A stretch of DNA of 31,380 nt from an uncultured Oscillospiraceae bacterium (GCA_910587835.1 CAJUNQ010000044.1:1-31380); one strand, 5' to 3'. Positions 22,505 through 30,460 are shown, numbered from the stretch's first letter. The notes: generated by a model from the sequence alone, not told the origin. Program-made: numbers and translations.

Positions 22505-23593
22505 ATGGAATTTAACGGCATTGTAAACGGCATGAGCGACCTGACCCGGCTTTCTCACGCAAAGACCCGGTCCATCAGCCCTGAAAACCTTACCGGCGCT
22601 CCTGGCGCGGGGGGCATGTGCGAGCTGGAGGACGGCAACGCCAGAACAGCCGCCCGGGACCTGGGCAAGGGCTGGAAGGTGAACCCCTACGTCCATATCC
22701 AGCCCGGCGAGACCTTTGAAATGGCCAGCATAGACGGCCCTGGGGTGATTCAGCATATCTGGATGACCCCCACCGGCCTGTGGCGGGATGTGATTCTCCG
22801 CTTTTACTGGGACGGCCAGGAGAACCCCTCGGCGGAGTGCCCGGTGGGAGACTTTTTTGCCTCTACCTGGAACCATTATGCCCAGCTCTCTTCCCTGGCG
22901 GTGTGCGTGAACCCGGGCAGCGCCTTTAACTGCTACTGGCAGATGCCTTTTCGCAGGCACTGCCGCATCACCCTGGAAAATATTGGCGTCGAGCCGGTTA
23001 CATACTATTACCAGGTGGACTATGCCCTGACAGACGTACCGGAGGACTGCGCTTATTTTCATGCCCAGTTCCGCCGCGCCAATCCCCTGCCCTACAAGGA
23101 GGTATACACCCTGCTGGACGGCGTAAAGGGCCGGGGGCACTATGTGGGCGCCTACATGGCCTGGGGCTCGAACAACAACGGCTGGTGGGGCGAAGGCGAG
23201 ATTAAGTTTTACATGGACAAGGACACGGAGTACCCCACCATATGCGGCACGGGCACCGAGGACTATTTCTGCGGCTCTTACGATTTTGAGGACCCTTTTA
23301 CCCATGACAGGTATGTGCCCTTTACCACCCCCTATGCGGGCCTGCACCATGTCATCACCCCTGACGCCCTGTACCGCAGCCAGTTCCGTTTTGGCATGTA
23401 CCGCTGGCATATCACGGACCCCATTCGCTTTGAGGAGAGCCTGCGGGTGACCATTCAGGCTTTGGGCTGGCGCAGCGGCGGGCGGTATCTCCCGCTGCAG
23501 GACGACCTGGCTTCGGTTTCCTATTGGTACCAGACTCTGCCTACCGCCCCCTTCCCCACTCTTCCGGGCAGGGATGAGCTGGAAGTGATCTGA
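22505..23593 (+). CDS. DUF2961 glycoside hydrolase, GH172-type (D-arabinofuranosidase/D-fructofuranosidase family)
   Basis: This 362-residue protein has no signal peptide. DUF2961 landmarks are RSISPENLTGAPGAGG at 22-37, GPGVIQHIWMT at 78-88 and DVILRFYWDGQENPSAECPVGDFF with WDG at 102-104. The double-jelly-roll active-site strands are GEGEIKFYMD (229-238) and CGTGTEDYF (247-255). Glu232 and Glu252 match in position the two catalytic Glu residues of characterised GH172 enzymes (inferred). Known activities are exo-alpha-D-arabinofuranosidase and alpha-D-fructofuranosidase/difructose dianhydride enzymes. Beside a GH183-type lipoprotein and a kinase-isomerase fusion, D-arabinofuranose is the favoured substrate. 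A large hairpin at 23622-23713 follows. Confidence 0.87.
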   Translation: MEFNGIVNGMSDLTRLSHAKTRSISPENLTGAPGAGGMCELEDGNARTAARDLGKGWKVNPYVHIQPGETFEMASIDGPGVIQHIWMTPTGLWRDVILRFYWDGQENPSAECPVGDFFASTWNHYAQLSSLAVCVNPGSAFNCYWQMPFRRHCRITLENIGVEPVTYYYQVDYALTDVPEDCAYFHAQFRRANPLPYKEVYTLLDGVKGRGHYVGAYMAWGSNNNGWWGEGEIKFYMDKDTEYPTICGTGTEDYFCGSYDFEDPFTHDRYVPFTTPYAGLHHVITPDALYRSQFRFGMYRWHITDPIRFEESLRVTIQALGWRSGGRYLPLQDDLASVSYWYQTLPTAPFPTLPGRDELEVI

Positions 23594-23621
23594 TTATAAC
23601 TGTCCTCCTTTAAAGAATAGA

Positions 23622-23713
23622 AAGCGTCCCGTTTTCCTTGGGGAGCGGGTTGATGGATGGAAGACAAGCTTGTCTTTGATTCTCAACCGGCTTTGGGGGG
23701 AGGCGGGACGCTT
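23622..23713 (+). terminator. Large compound hairpin after the GH172 gene
   Basis: AAGCGTCCCG (23622-23631) pairs perfectly with CGGGACGCTT (23704-23713). Within it CGGGTTGA nearly pairs with TCAACCG (23683-23689), and the centre is the 16-base palindrome AAGACAAGCTTGTCTT (23661-23676). GTTTTGTGG follows. It may act as the GH172 terminator, but the three nested palindromes in 92 bases are more than a simple terminator needs. Confidence 0.55.
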
Positions 23714-23784
23714 GTTTTGTGGGGCGCTTTGGGCGTTCTGCGGCGTTTTTCTTGTTTGGTGATTTTGGGGGGTTATGGCGTATC

Positions 23785-23837
23785 TAAGGCAACACCGCAC
23801 AAAGGCAGTAGGCCGGTCTTTGTGCGGTGTTGCCTTA
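23785..23837. repeat. 20-bp perfect inverted repeat
   Basis: Arms at 23785-23804 and 23818-23837 (starting TAAGGCAACACCGC and ending GCGGTGTTGCCTTA) are perfect complements around a 13-base loop. AAAATCGG and CGATTTTC form a second small hairpin just after. The termini resemble ends of an insertion element or a MITE remnant; it could also terminate transcription in both directions. No transposase frame is present. It lies in the 476 bp gene-free gap 23594-24069. Confidence 0.65.
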
Positions 23838-23981
23838 AAAATCGGTACATATCGATTTTCAAGATGGGCGGCGCGGCTGCTGCTGCACCGCCTGGTTTCA
23901 ACGAGGCATACCTCTTTGGAACTGTGTTAACGGTATCTGATGCTGGGGGAGCTTTGCTGTTCACAGATTGTTTACAGCTGC

Positions 23982-24047
23982 ACTACTGGAATAGTGTTGA
24001 CAAGCTTGCACTACTGTGATAGTATGAGGATAGACTATTGCAATAGT
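23982..24047 (+). promoter_or_regulatory. blaI-type promoter with three tandem operator dyads
   Basis: TTGACA (23997-24002), 17 bases, TAGTAT (24020-24025). Three 14-base dyads of the form ACTA-N6-TAGT lie across it: ACTACTGGAATAGT (23982-23995), ACTACTGTGATAGT (24010-24023) and the perfect palindrome ACTATTGCAATAGT (24034-24047). They flank the -35 box, cover the spacer and -10 box, and cover the start region. This is what autorepression by the BlaI-type protein encoded next would need. Confidence 0.85.
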
Positions 24048-24069
24048 TTTATAGAAAGGAACGACTGCT

Positions 24070-24435
24070 ATGTCAATGAAACTGTTTGATTCTGAACTTA
24101 AGGTGATGAATGTGCTGTGGCAGGGAGGCGACCGCACTGCCAAGGAGGTCTCTGACATTCTGAAGGCCGAGACCGGCTGGAACATGAACACCACCTACAC
24201 GGTCATTAAAAAGTGTATTGCCAAAGGCGCGATTGAGCGCAGCGAGCCGGGCTTTGTCTGCCATGCCCTGATTCCCAAGGAGGCGGTGCAGGAGGCTGAG
24301 ACCGACGAGCTGATTGGCAAGCTGTTTGACGGGTCGGTGGACCAGCTTTTTGCGGCTTTGCTGGGACGGAAGAAGCTCTCGGCAGAGCAGCTTGCCCGGC
24401 TGAAGGAGATGGTAGAGAGCGAGGTGGAGTCGTGA
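24070..24435 (+). CDS. blaI: BlaI/MecI/CopY-type transcriptional repressor
   Basis: This 121-residue winged-helix repressor begins LFDSELKVMNVLWQGGDRTAKEVSDIL, continues with MNTTYTVIKKCIAKGAIER as recognition helix and wing, and has a C-terminal dimerisation region. Repressors of this family bind dyads as homodimers and are released when their partner BlaR-type protease is activated. The stop codon overlaps the GTG start of the protease gene by four bases (GTGA), so the two are translationally coupled. Three operator dyads precede it. GAAAGGA is the ribosome site. The target is probably its own operon; no beta-lactamase gene is in the window. Confidence 0.94.
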   Translation: MSMKLFDSELKVMNVLWQGGDRTAKEVSDILKAETGWNMNTTYTVIKKCIAKGAIERSEPGFVCHALIPKEAVQEAETDELIGKLFDGSVDQLFAALLGRKKLSAEQLARLKEMVESEVES

Positions 24436-26768
24436 GCCTTTTGCAGATGAGCCTTTCTGGCGGGGCGATGATTCTGGCGGTGGCCCTGGTGCGGGGGCTG
24501 GCCCTTCACAAGCTGCCCAAGCGGCTGTTTCCGGCCCTGTGGGCTTTGGTTCTGCTGCGGCTGCTGATTCCCTTCTCCCTTCCCGCGGCGTGCAGTGTGT
24601 ACTCGCTTTTCAGCCGCCCCGCGCCGGTGGCGGTCTATGCGCCTGGCCCGGTAGGTCTGTCCCCTGCCCCGCCGTCCGCCTGGACGGGCGGGGTTGGGGC
24701 CGGGGCCGGGGAGGCCTTTGTCTCTGAGGGCGCGGCGGCCTCTGGGGCTGACCCCTGGGGGATGATTTGGCTGACCGGCTTGGCTTTGTGCGCCGGGTAC
24801 TTTGGGGTGGCTTATTTCAAGTGCCGCCGGGAGTTTCGGGAGGCCCTGCCTGTTCGCCATGCCTATGTGGAAAATTGGATTTTGGCCCACAGGCTCCGGC
24901 GGCCCATTGCTGTCCGGCAGTCGGACAAAATCACCGCGCCTTTGACCTATGGCATTCTGCGGCCGGTGATTCTTTTGCCAAAGTCTACCGACTGGAACGA
25001 CCGGGAGACCCTGGACTATGTGCTGACCCATGAGTGGGTGCACATCCGGCGGTTTGACGGGCTGTTCAAGCTGCTTTTGACTGCCGCGCTGTGCGTGCAC
25101 TGGTTCAACCCGCTGGTGTTGGGCATGATGGCTCTGGCCAACCGGGACATGGAGCTGGCCTGCGACGAGGCGGCACTCCGGCTGCTGGGCAGGCAGGCCA
25201 GGGCTGGGTACAGCATGGCTCTTATTCGCATGGAGGAGCGGAGAAGGGGGCCTTTGGTGGCGGGCAGTCATTTCAGTAAAAACCCATTAGAAGAAAGGAT
25301 AAAAGCCATGATGAAGATTAAGAAGACCTCAGTGGCCGCGCTGCTTGCGGCGGTGGTTCTGGTGGGAGGCACGGCTGCTGTGTTTGCCACCTCCGCCAAG
25401 GCGGAGAATGCTGCGGCTCCCCTTCGCCCGGGAAACGCGGGGGAAGCAACCTATTCCACGGAGAGCAAGGACAGCCTTTTGTCCTATACGGACAAGAATG
25501 GCGTCACCTACTATAGCTGGGACGAAGGCAAGACCTGGACGCCCATGACGGACCAGGAGTTTGCCGAAGCCTACCCGGACCCGGAGGTGGAGTGGTGGAC
25601 TGCCGAGGAATACGCCGCCTGGCTGGAAAATGAAAAAGATGCTTTGCAGGACATGGTTGGCTCCAGAGGCTGGACCAACAGCACTGGGTGGTTCACCTGG
25701 ACCCAGGAGATGGTGGCGGAAACCATCGCCCAGTATGAGGAAGTCCTTGCCATGATTGAGAACGGTTATCTGGTGTCCAAATCGGTGGACGGGGATGAGA
25801 ACACCATGCTGGTGATGAACCCCCTTGACCGGGTGGTGGGCAGCGGGGATTGGGAAGGTGCGATAGAAGAAAAGCAGTATTCCCACGAGGAGGGGGTTGA
25901 GTATACCAGCCTCTTCGACGACTACAAACGCTGCGGGCTGACGTTTCAGAACAACGATGGCATTTTGTACTGGAAGGACCAGCGGGTGCGCATCTTTGTG
26001 GACGGCGCGGAGTATGGGGATGGCTATGCCTCTCAGTATGAGCATTACGACCCGGAGGGTACCATTGACGTGCGCGCGGTCCGGGAGCGGGTGGATAACG
26101 GGGACGGCAGCTACAGCCTGATGGGGCCCTTGGTGCGGCTGGAGGAGTTTGAGCCTGACCAGATGTTTTTGGACGCTCTGGAGGGCCAGCGGTATGTGGG
26201 CGCGGAATTTCAGTACGAGGCTGAGCGCACGGCCCAGGAGCTGGAGCGGTATACCCCCTTTGGTCTGACCTTTGAGAGCAATGCCAATAGCCCCACAGGC
26301 AGTCTCGCCATGAGCTGGAACGGGCGGCCGGTGCGCAGCCTGTTCGACCCGGAGCGCCAGCTGTGGGTCTGCAACAGCCTGGGCACGAAGGGGCTGAACC
26401 TGGAGGCGGTGTATGAGGGAGGCAAGCTCACCGGCCTACGGGAGAGCGACGAGAAAAGCGATATGGAGGCCGCTATGGCTATAGGCAGCGAAGCCACTGC
26501 CGAAGACGATGGGGACGACGGCTCCGGCCAGACCATCGCGGAGCGTATGGAGCCCTTTGCCGCCTATGGCGTGAGCTATCAGGAGACCGGCGGGAAGAAG
26601 GTCATACGCTATAACGGCAAGTCGGTGAGCAGCTTTGCCGATGTGAGGCCGGACGGAAGCGTGTTCTCTGTGGGGTCTACGGACGGCGGGGAGATTGTTC
26701 TGGTTACGGATTATGATGGGGATGGGACGCTAAAGGGAGTGAAGGCTATGATGTCGTATCGTTTTTAA
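24432..26768 (+). CDS. BlaR1-like M56 membrane metalloprotease with long non-PBP sensor region
   Basis: This 778-residue signal-transducing protease has transmembrane segments at about 11-25, 32-52 and 110-130. The zinc protease motif HEWVH is at 200-204 with downstream ELACDEAAL (Glu241). A fourth membrane segment is at about 299-320. Residues 321-778 lie outside. They contain DKNGVTYYSWDEGKTW (354-369) and three related segments at about 499-525, 608-640 and 710-740 of the form (Y/F)G-(L/V)-(T/S)-(F/Y)...g...(Y/W)-x-(G/D/N)...V-x-x-(F/L). The penicillin-binding-type sensor of true BlaR1 (SxxK, YxN, KTG) is not seen. Activation should cleave the coupled repressor. Start is GTG 24432. What it senses is unknown. 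Confidence 0.88.
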   Translation: MSLLQMSLSGGAMILAVALVRGLALHKLPKRLFPALWALVLLRLLIPFSLPAACSVYSLFSRPAPVAVYAPGPVGLSPAPPSAWTGGVGAGAGEAFVSEGAAASGADPWGMIWLTGLALCAGYFGVAYFKCRREFREALPVRHAYVENWILAHRLRRPIAVRQSDKITAPLTYGILRPVILLPKSTDWNDRETLDYVLTHEWVHIRRFDGLFKLLLTAALCVHWFNPLVLGMMALANRDMELACDEAALRLLGRQARAGYSMALIRMEERRRGPLVAGSHFSKNPLEERIKAMMKIKKTSVAALLAAVVLVGGTAAVFATSAKAENAAAPLRPGNAGEATYSTESKDSLLSYTDKNGVTYYSWDEGKTWTPMTDQEFAEAYPDPEVEWWTAEEYAAWLENEKDALQDMVGSRGWTNSTGWFTWTQEMVAETIAQYEEVLAMIENGYLVSKSVDGDENTMLVMNPLDRVVGSGDWEGAIEEKQYSHEEGVEYTSLFDDYKRCGLTFQNNDGILYWKDQRVRIFVDGAEYGDGYASQYEHYDPEGTIDVRAVRERVDNGDGSYSLMGPLVRLEEFEPDQMFLDALEGQRYVGAEFQYEAERTAQELERYTPFGLTFESNANSPTGSLAMSWNGRPVRSLFDPERQLWVCNSLGTKGLNLEAVYEGGKLTGLRESDEKSDMEAAMAIGSEATAEDDGDDGSGQTIAERMEPFAAYGVSYQETGGKKVIRYNGKSVSSFADVRPDGSVFSVGSTDGGEIVLVTDYDGDGTLKGVKAMMSYRF

Positions 26769-26873
26769 GACTTTGGATAAGTGAATGGTATGATTTGCGA
26801 ATACTTTCTTTATACAGCGTGTTCTCCATGAGGTCTGCCGATGGTGGGGAGACAGTGTGTGGCCGGGCATGGG

Positions 26874-26923
26874 AAAAGAGGTGGGGAGCGATTGCGTCCC
26901 CACCTCTTTTTCTGTTTTGTTTT
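26874..26923 (+). terminator. Bidirectional terminator between convergent genes
   Basis: AAAAGAGGTGGGGA (26874-26887) pairs perfectly with TCCCCACCTCTTTT (26897-26910) over 14 bp, with TTTTTCTGTTTT on the plus side and CTTTTCCC on the minus side. It serves the protease gene and the histidine kinase gene, which end facing each other. Confidence 0.92.
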
Positions 26924-26935
26924 TCGGCGGGACTG

Positions 26936-27820
26936 TCAGTCTGCCGGTGGGGGGCGAAAGCGCAGCTCGATTTGTAGCTCGCTGCCCTCGATCCGCGCGG
27001 AGGCGGTTCCCTCCATTTGCTCCATCAGCTCCCGGACGATGGCCAGGCCCAGCCCTGCCCCGCCGCTGCCCCGGGCCGGGTCTCCCTGGTACAGCCGGTC
27101 AAAAAGGCGGCTGGGGTCAGGCCGGGGCCCGGCGCCCAGAGGGTTGGTAAAGCGAAGCCAGCTGTCCCCGGCTGTGACGGCGAGGCCCCCTCCCCCATGC
27201 CGGATGGCGTTGACGATGAGGTTTTTGTAAACCCGCCCCAGGGCCTCCTGGTCAACCCAGGCGGCGATATCCTCCCGGCGGAACCTGAGCCGGGGCTCTA
27301 TGCCCGCCGCTTCCAGCTGGGGGTAGAGCTGGGCCAGGGCCTCGTACAGGGGCGGGAGCAGGGGCGATATCTGGCATTGCAGGGGCAGCAAATCGCTTTG
27401 CAGGCGGGTGTAGAGAAACAGCTCATCCAGCAGCCCGTCCAGCTCTGTCAGGCGTTTGCCGATGATTGCCAGATACGCCTCCCTGTGCTCCGGCTCCTCC
27501 TGCAGCAGCTGCAGGTATCCTATGGCCCCGGCCAGAGGCGTGCGGATGTCGTGAGAGATGCAGGCCATGGTGTATTTTAGCTCCCGCTCTCTTTGCAGAG
27601 CCTCCTGGTGGAGCCTTCGGCCCTTTTCCAGTCTGGCGTTCACTGCCCTGCACAGCCGCCGGGCTGGCTTGCCGCCGGCCTGCACGGTGAGGTTCAGGTT
27701 GCTCTCCGCCGGAGTCTCCTCCAATATATGGGCCATTTCTTCCATTTGCCTGCGGTATGCGTACAGCAAAAACAGTACCAGGGCCAATGCGAGAATGGTA
27801 AGGACCAACGCCGGCAGCAT
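26936..27820 (-). CDS. Sensor histidine kinase, short, one membrane helix
   Basis: This 294-residue kinase has a single N-terminal helix (about 2-21) and almost no extracellular part. A linker leads to the H box ISHDIRTPLAG (His90), then the N box NLIVNAIRHGGG, F box RLFDRLYQGD and G box GAGLGLAIVRE. The absence of an input domain suggests it reads the state of the neighbouring ABC transporter rather than a free ligand, as in bacitracin/lantibiotic resistance systems (inference). AGGAGGG lies 7 bases before ATG 27820. It is the last gene of the four-gene operon and follows the permease by 15 bp. Confidence 0.93.
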   Translation of the reverse strand: MLPALVLTILALALVLFLLYAYRRQMEEMAHILEETPAESNLNLTVQAGGKPARRLCRAVNARLEKGRRLHQEALQRERELKYTMACISHDIRTPLAGAIGYLQLLQEEPEHREAYLAIIGKRLTELDGLLDELFLYTRLQSDLLPLQCQISPLLPPLYEALAQLYPQLEAAGIEPRLRFRREDIAAWVDQEALGRVYKNLIVNAIRHGGGGLAVTAGDSWLRFTNPLGAGPRPDPSRLFDRLYQGDPARGSGGAGLGLAIVRELMEQMEGTASARIEGSELQIELRFRPPPAD

Positions 27821-27835
27821 AGAGAGCCCTCCTTT

Positions 27836-28636
27836 TTAAATATCCCGGTTTTTGGTGAGGAGCAGGCTGGCTGTTATGTAGAGGAGGCTCCACCCGGCCA
27901 CGCCGGCGAGAATGGTTCCCGCCTGCTCCATTCCCGGCGCGCAGCTGACGCTGACCAGGGAGCTGATGAAATACTTGTCGACGCGGGGCCAGCCCAAGGC
28001 CCCGGTGAGCGCGCCGAGGACCAGCGCGGGGACTCCCCCGCCGCAGAACACGGACATAAAAACGCCCAGGGACGCGCTGCGTGTGATTGTCACCATGGTG
28101 AGGGCCATCAGGGAAAAGGCCCAGGTGGGCAGCCAGAGCCAGAAGGTATAGCTTGCCACATCCCCGATACCGCTGGCAGTTGGGTGCAGCCCGAACAGGG
28201 GCGGCAGCGCCAGGGAGAACAGCACAGCGAGCAGGGTCATGACGCCGCTGTATACCCCGCCAATCAGCGTTTTGGAGGCAATATACTCCCAGCGGCGGGG
28301 CCGGGCAAAGCATATATTCTTTATGTAGCCCCCCGCGAAGTCTCCGCCGGCAAAGAAGGTCATCCCCATGCCAGCCAGTATGAGGATGAAGCCGTTGGCC
28401 AGACACTCGTGGACAAAGGCCAGCTGGCTCATGCCGGCGATATCAGCCCCCATCTGGTAGTCTGCGGCCTCTACCTCCGCGCCGCTCTCCTCCATGGCCC
28501 GCAGGACCTGGGGAGAGGACATGATTGACAGCATGAGGCACACAAACACAATAAGCGCCAGGGTAATGGCCAGCATAATGTAAAAGGTGCGGCTTTGAAA
28601 CAGCCGGCGGCTGTCCATTCGGAAAATATCAAGCAT
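27836..28636 (-). CDS. ABC-2-type transporter permease
   Basis: This 266-residue membrane protein has an N-terminal cytoplasmic stretch MLDIFRMDSRRLFQSRTFY and about six hydrophobic segments (21-43, 77-95, 117-137, 153-173, 181-205 and near the C terminus). This is the BcrB/LanE-like layout of permeases exporting or clearing antimicrobial peptides. Its start overlaps the end of the ATPase gene by 8 bases, indicating coupled translation of the two transporter subunits. Confidence 0.87.
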   Translation of the reverse strand: MLDIFRMDSRRLFQSRTFYIMLAITLALIVFVCLMLSIMSSPQVLRAMEESGAEVEAADYQMGADIAGMSQLAFVHECLANGFILILAGMGMTFFAGGDFAGGYIKNICFARPRRWEYIASKTLIGGVYSGVMTLLAVLFSLALPPLFGLHPTASGIGDVASYTFWLWLPTWAFSLMALTMVTITRSASLGVFMSVFCGGGVPALVLGALTGALGWPRVDKYFISSLVSVSCAPGMEQAGTILAGVAGWSLLYITASLLLTKNRDI

Positions 28637-29540
28637 GGTTCTCCCCTCCCATTTTCTCTAAGAAATAGCCTTCCAGGTCCTGCTGGTGGACGCCCATCTC
28701 CTCGACGGCAATGCCGGCCTGGGCAAGAGCCTGGCCCACCGCTTTGACGTTCACCGTGTCATAGATGCGCAGCTCCCCTTCGGGGTGCATTTCCCAATGC
28801 CCCAGCGCAAGCTCCCGCTCTAGGACAGCAGCCGCTTTTTGGGGCTGGCCGGTGCGCAGATGCAGGTAGTCGGTGCATTTCTGCGCCAGCTCCTGGGCGC
28901 TGAGCTGCTCGACCATTTTGCCCTGGCGGATAATGCCGTAGCGGGTGGCAATTTTGCTCAGCTCGCCCAGAATGTGGGAGCTGAGCAGAATGGTGAGGCC
29001 CCGCTCCCGGTTCAGCCGCTGCAGGAGCTCCCGCATCTCCCGGATTCCCTCCGGGTCCAGGCCATTGATGGGTTCGTCCAGCAGCAGCAGGTCTGGGCTG
29101 CCCAGCAGGGCAATGCCCACGCCCAGCCGCTGCTTCATCCCCATGGAATACTGCTTGACCGGCTTTTTCTCCTCAGGGGACAGGCCCACTGTGCTCAGTA
29201 TTTCGTCTACCTGTCTTTTGGGGTCGGTAAGCCCCAGAAGCGCGGCGTAAAGACGCAGGTTCTTCCGGCCGCTCAGGTCGTGGTACAGCCCCGGCTGCTC
29301 AATGAGCATTCCGATGCGCCGGTGGGCCACGGCGTCCTTGAGGGGCCTGTCGAAAATGGTGATCTCACCCTGGGTGGGGCTTGCCAGGCCGCACAGCAGC
29401 CTGAGCGTGGTGGACTTGCCCGCGCCGTTCTGGCCGATGAAGCCGTAGACGTCTCCCTGCTCTACCCGCAGCTCCAGGTGGTCGACCGCCCATTTGTCCT
29501 TATAGCGCTTGGACAGGCCTTTTGTCTGTATGACTGCCAT
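28629..29540 (-). CDS. ABC transporter ATP-binding protein (BcrA/LanF-like)
   Basis: This 303-residue ATPase has Walker A GQNGAGKST (36-44), signature YSMGMKQRL in place of LSGGQ (usual in the BcrA/drug-resistance group), Walker B LLLLDEPINGLDPEG and switch LLSSHIL. The C-terminal 80 residues form the accessory domain seen in this group. It energises the adjacent permease, probably to remove or export an antimicrobial peptide. GGAGG lies 8 bases before ATG 29540; the longer open frame would begin upstream of the -10 element and is rejected. Confidence 0.94.
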   Translation of the reverse strand: MAVIQTKGLSKRYKDKWAVDHLELRVEQGDVYGFIGQNGAGKSTTLRLLCGLASPTQGEITIFDRPLKDAVAHRRIGMLIEQPGLYHDLSGRKNLRLYAALLGLTDPKRQVDEILSTVGLSPEEKKPVKQYSMGMKQRLGVGIALLGSPDLLLLDEPINGLDPEGIREMRELLQRLNRERGLTILLSSHILGELSKIATRYGIIRQGKMVEQLSAQELAQKCTDYLHLRTGQPQKAAAVLERELALGHWEMHPEGELRIYDTVNVKAVGQALAQAGIAVEEMGVHQQDLEGYFLEKMGGENHA

Positions 29541-29574
29541 TCCAATGTCCTCCTTTGCTTTGTCTGCAAAGCAT

Positions 29575-29628
29575 AGTATAGCAGGCAAATGCTCAGGCTT
29601 CGCTAAGAAAGATTAAAGATTGTATAAA
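29575..29628 (-). promoter_or_regulatory. Activator-type promoter of the ABC transporter genes
   Basis: Minus-strand TATACT (29580-29575) lacks a usable -35 box at 17 bases, but the region upstream (29604-29628) carries repeated AAAGATT/TATAAAG-like blocks (plus-strand AAGAAAGATTAAAGATTG). This layout fits activation by the OmpR-type regulator encoded just before it. Confidence 0.5.
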
Positions 29629-29630
29629 GT

Positions 29631-30299
29631 TCAGCTCAGCTTGAAGCCGATTCCCCACACGGTTTGAATGTAGCTGTCTGTGCCGCTGGAGCGGAGCTTG
29701 GCCCGGATGTTGCTGATGTGCACATGGATGGTCTTGTCCTCAATGGGACAGTTCTCCTGCCAGACCGCTTCGTAGATCTGCTGCTTGGTGAAAACCTTTT
29801 TGGGGCGGCGCACCATGAGCTCCACGATTCTGAATTCGTGGGCCGTCAGCTCCACGGGCTGGCCGGCGGCAAGCAGGGACATCTCGCTGATATCCAGCTG
29901 CCAGTCCCGAAAGCGCAGCGTCTCGCCGGCCAGGGCTGTACTGGCGTGGCGCAGCTGGACCTGGATTCTGGCCCAGAGCTCTTCCAGCTGGTAGGGCTTG
30001 GTCAGGTAGTCGTCCGCCCCAAGGCCCAGCAGCTCCACCTTGTCGGAGAGCTGGGACCGGGCGGACAGCACAATCACCGGCGTCTGGCTTTCTTGGCGGA
30101 TTTCGTGGATGAGCTGGCTGCCGGAGAGCCCGGGCAGCATCAGGTCGATGAGCAGCAGGTCGCAGGCAGAGCTCTTCCAGAGCAGACGGCCCTCGGTGCC
30201 GGAAAACGCCTGGACGCACTGGCAGCCATGCCGCCGCAGGTATTGGGCGGTGGCGTTGTTGATGTCGGTATCGTCTTCGATTATGAGGATATTGGGCAT
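29631..30299 (-). CDS. OmpR-family response regulator
   Basis: This 222-residue regulator has a receiver domain with acidic pocket IIEDD (6-10), phosphoacceptor Asp52 in LIDLMLPG and Lys101 in TKPYQ. A winged-helix DNA-binding domain follows, with ELTAHEFRIVELMVRRPKKVFTK, DKTIHVHISNIRAKL and the closing VWGIGFKLS. AGGAGGG 6 bases before ATG 30299 fixes the start. It leads the operon with its own promoter (30335-30363) and pairs with the short kinase at the operon end. The likely target is the transporter promoter at 29575-29628. Confidence 0.95.
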   Translation of the reverse strand: MPNILIIEDDTDINNATAQYLRRHGCQCVQAFSGTEGRLLWKSSACDLLLIDLMLPGLSGSQLIHEIRQESQTPVIVLSARSQLSDKVELLGLGADDYLTKPYQLEELWARIQVQLRHASTALAGETLRFRDWQLDISEMSLLAAGQPVELTAHEFRIVELMVRRPKKVFTKQQIYEAVWQENCPIEDKTIHVHISNIRAKLRSSGTDSYIQTVWGIGFKLS

Positions 30300-30334
30300 G
30301 GGGGCCCTCCTTCTTTTCTCTTTTGCCGAAAACC

Positions 30335-30363
30335 AGTATAGCACCAAATAGGGGGACAGTCAA
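30335..30363 (-). promoter_or_regulatory. Response regulator promoter
   Basis: On the minus strand TTGACT (30363-30358), 17 bases, TATACT (30340-30335), 36 bp before the start codon. Confidence 0.78.
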
Positions 30364-30421
30364 TCGCGGGGCGGGGATTGGGGTGCGGCGGGGCGTGTTT
30401 ATGGAGAGTGCGGGGGGCATG

Positions 30422-30460
30422 AGCAAAGCGGCCGGAGGGGGCTCCTTCGGCCGCTTTGCT
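30422..30460 (-). terminator. Hairpin after the broken gene
   Basis: AGCAAAGCGGCCG (30422-30434) pairs perfectly with CGGCCGCTTTGCT (30448-30460). No T run follows on the minus strand, so termination there is uncertain; it marks the 3' end of the gene fragment at 30488-30880. Confidence 0.5.

Noticed and set aside
23657..24019. 120-codon plus-strand frame between GH172 and blaI.
   Set aside because: It runs through two large hairpins and the operator/promoter region, and has no domain or SD.
24432..26768. Classical beta-lactamase resistance operon.
   Set aside because: No beta-lactamase or penicillin-binding gene nearby, and the BlaR-like sensor lacks penicillin-binding motifs.
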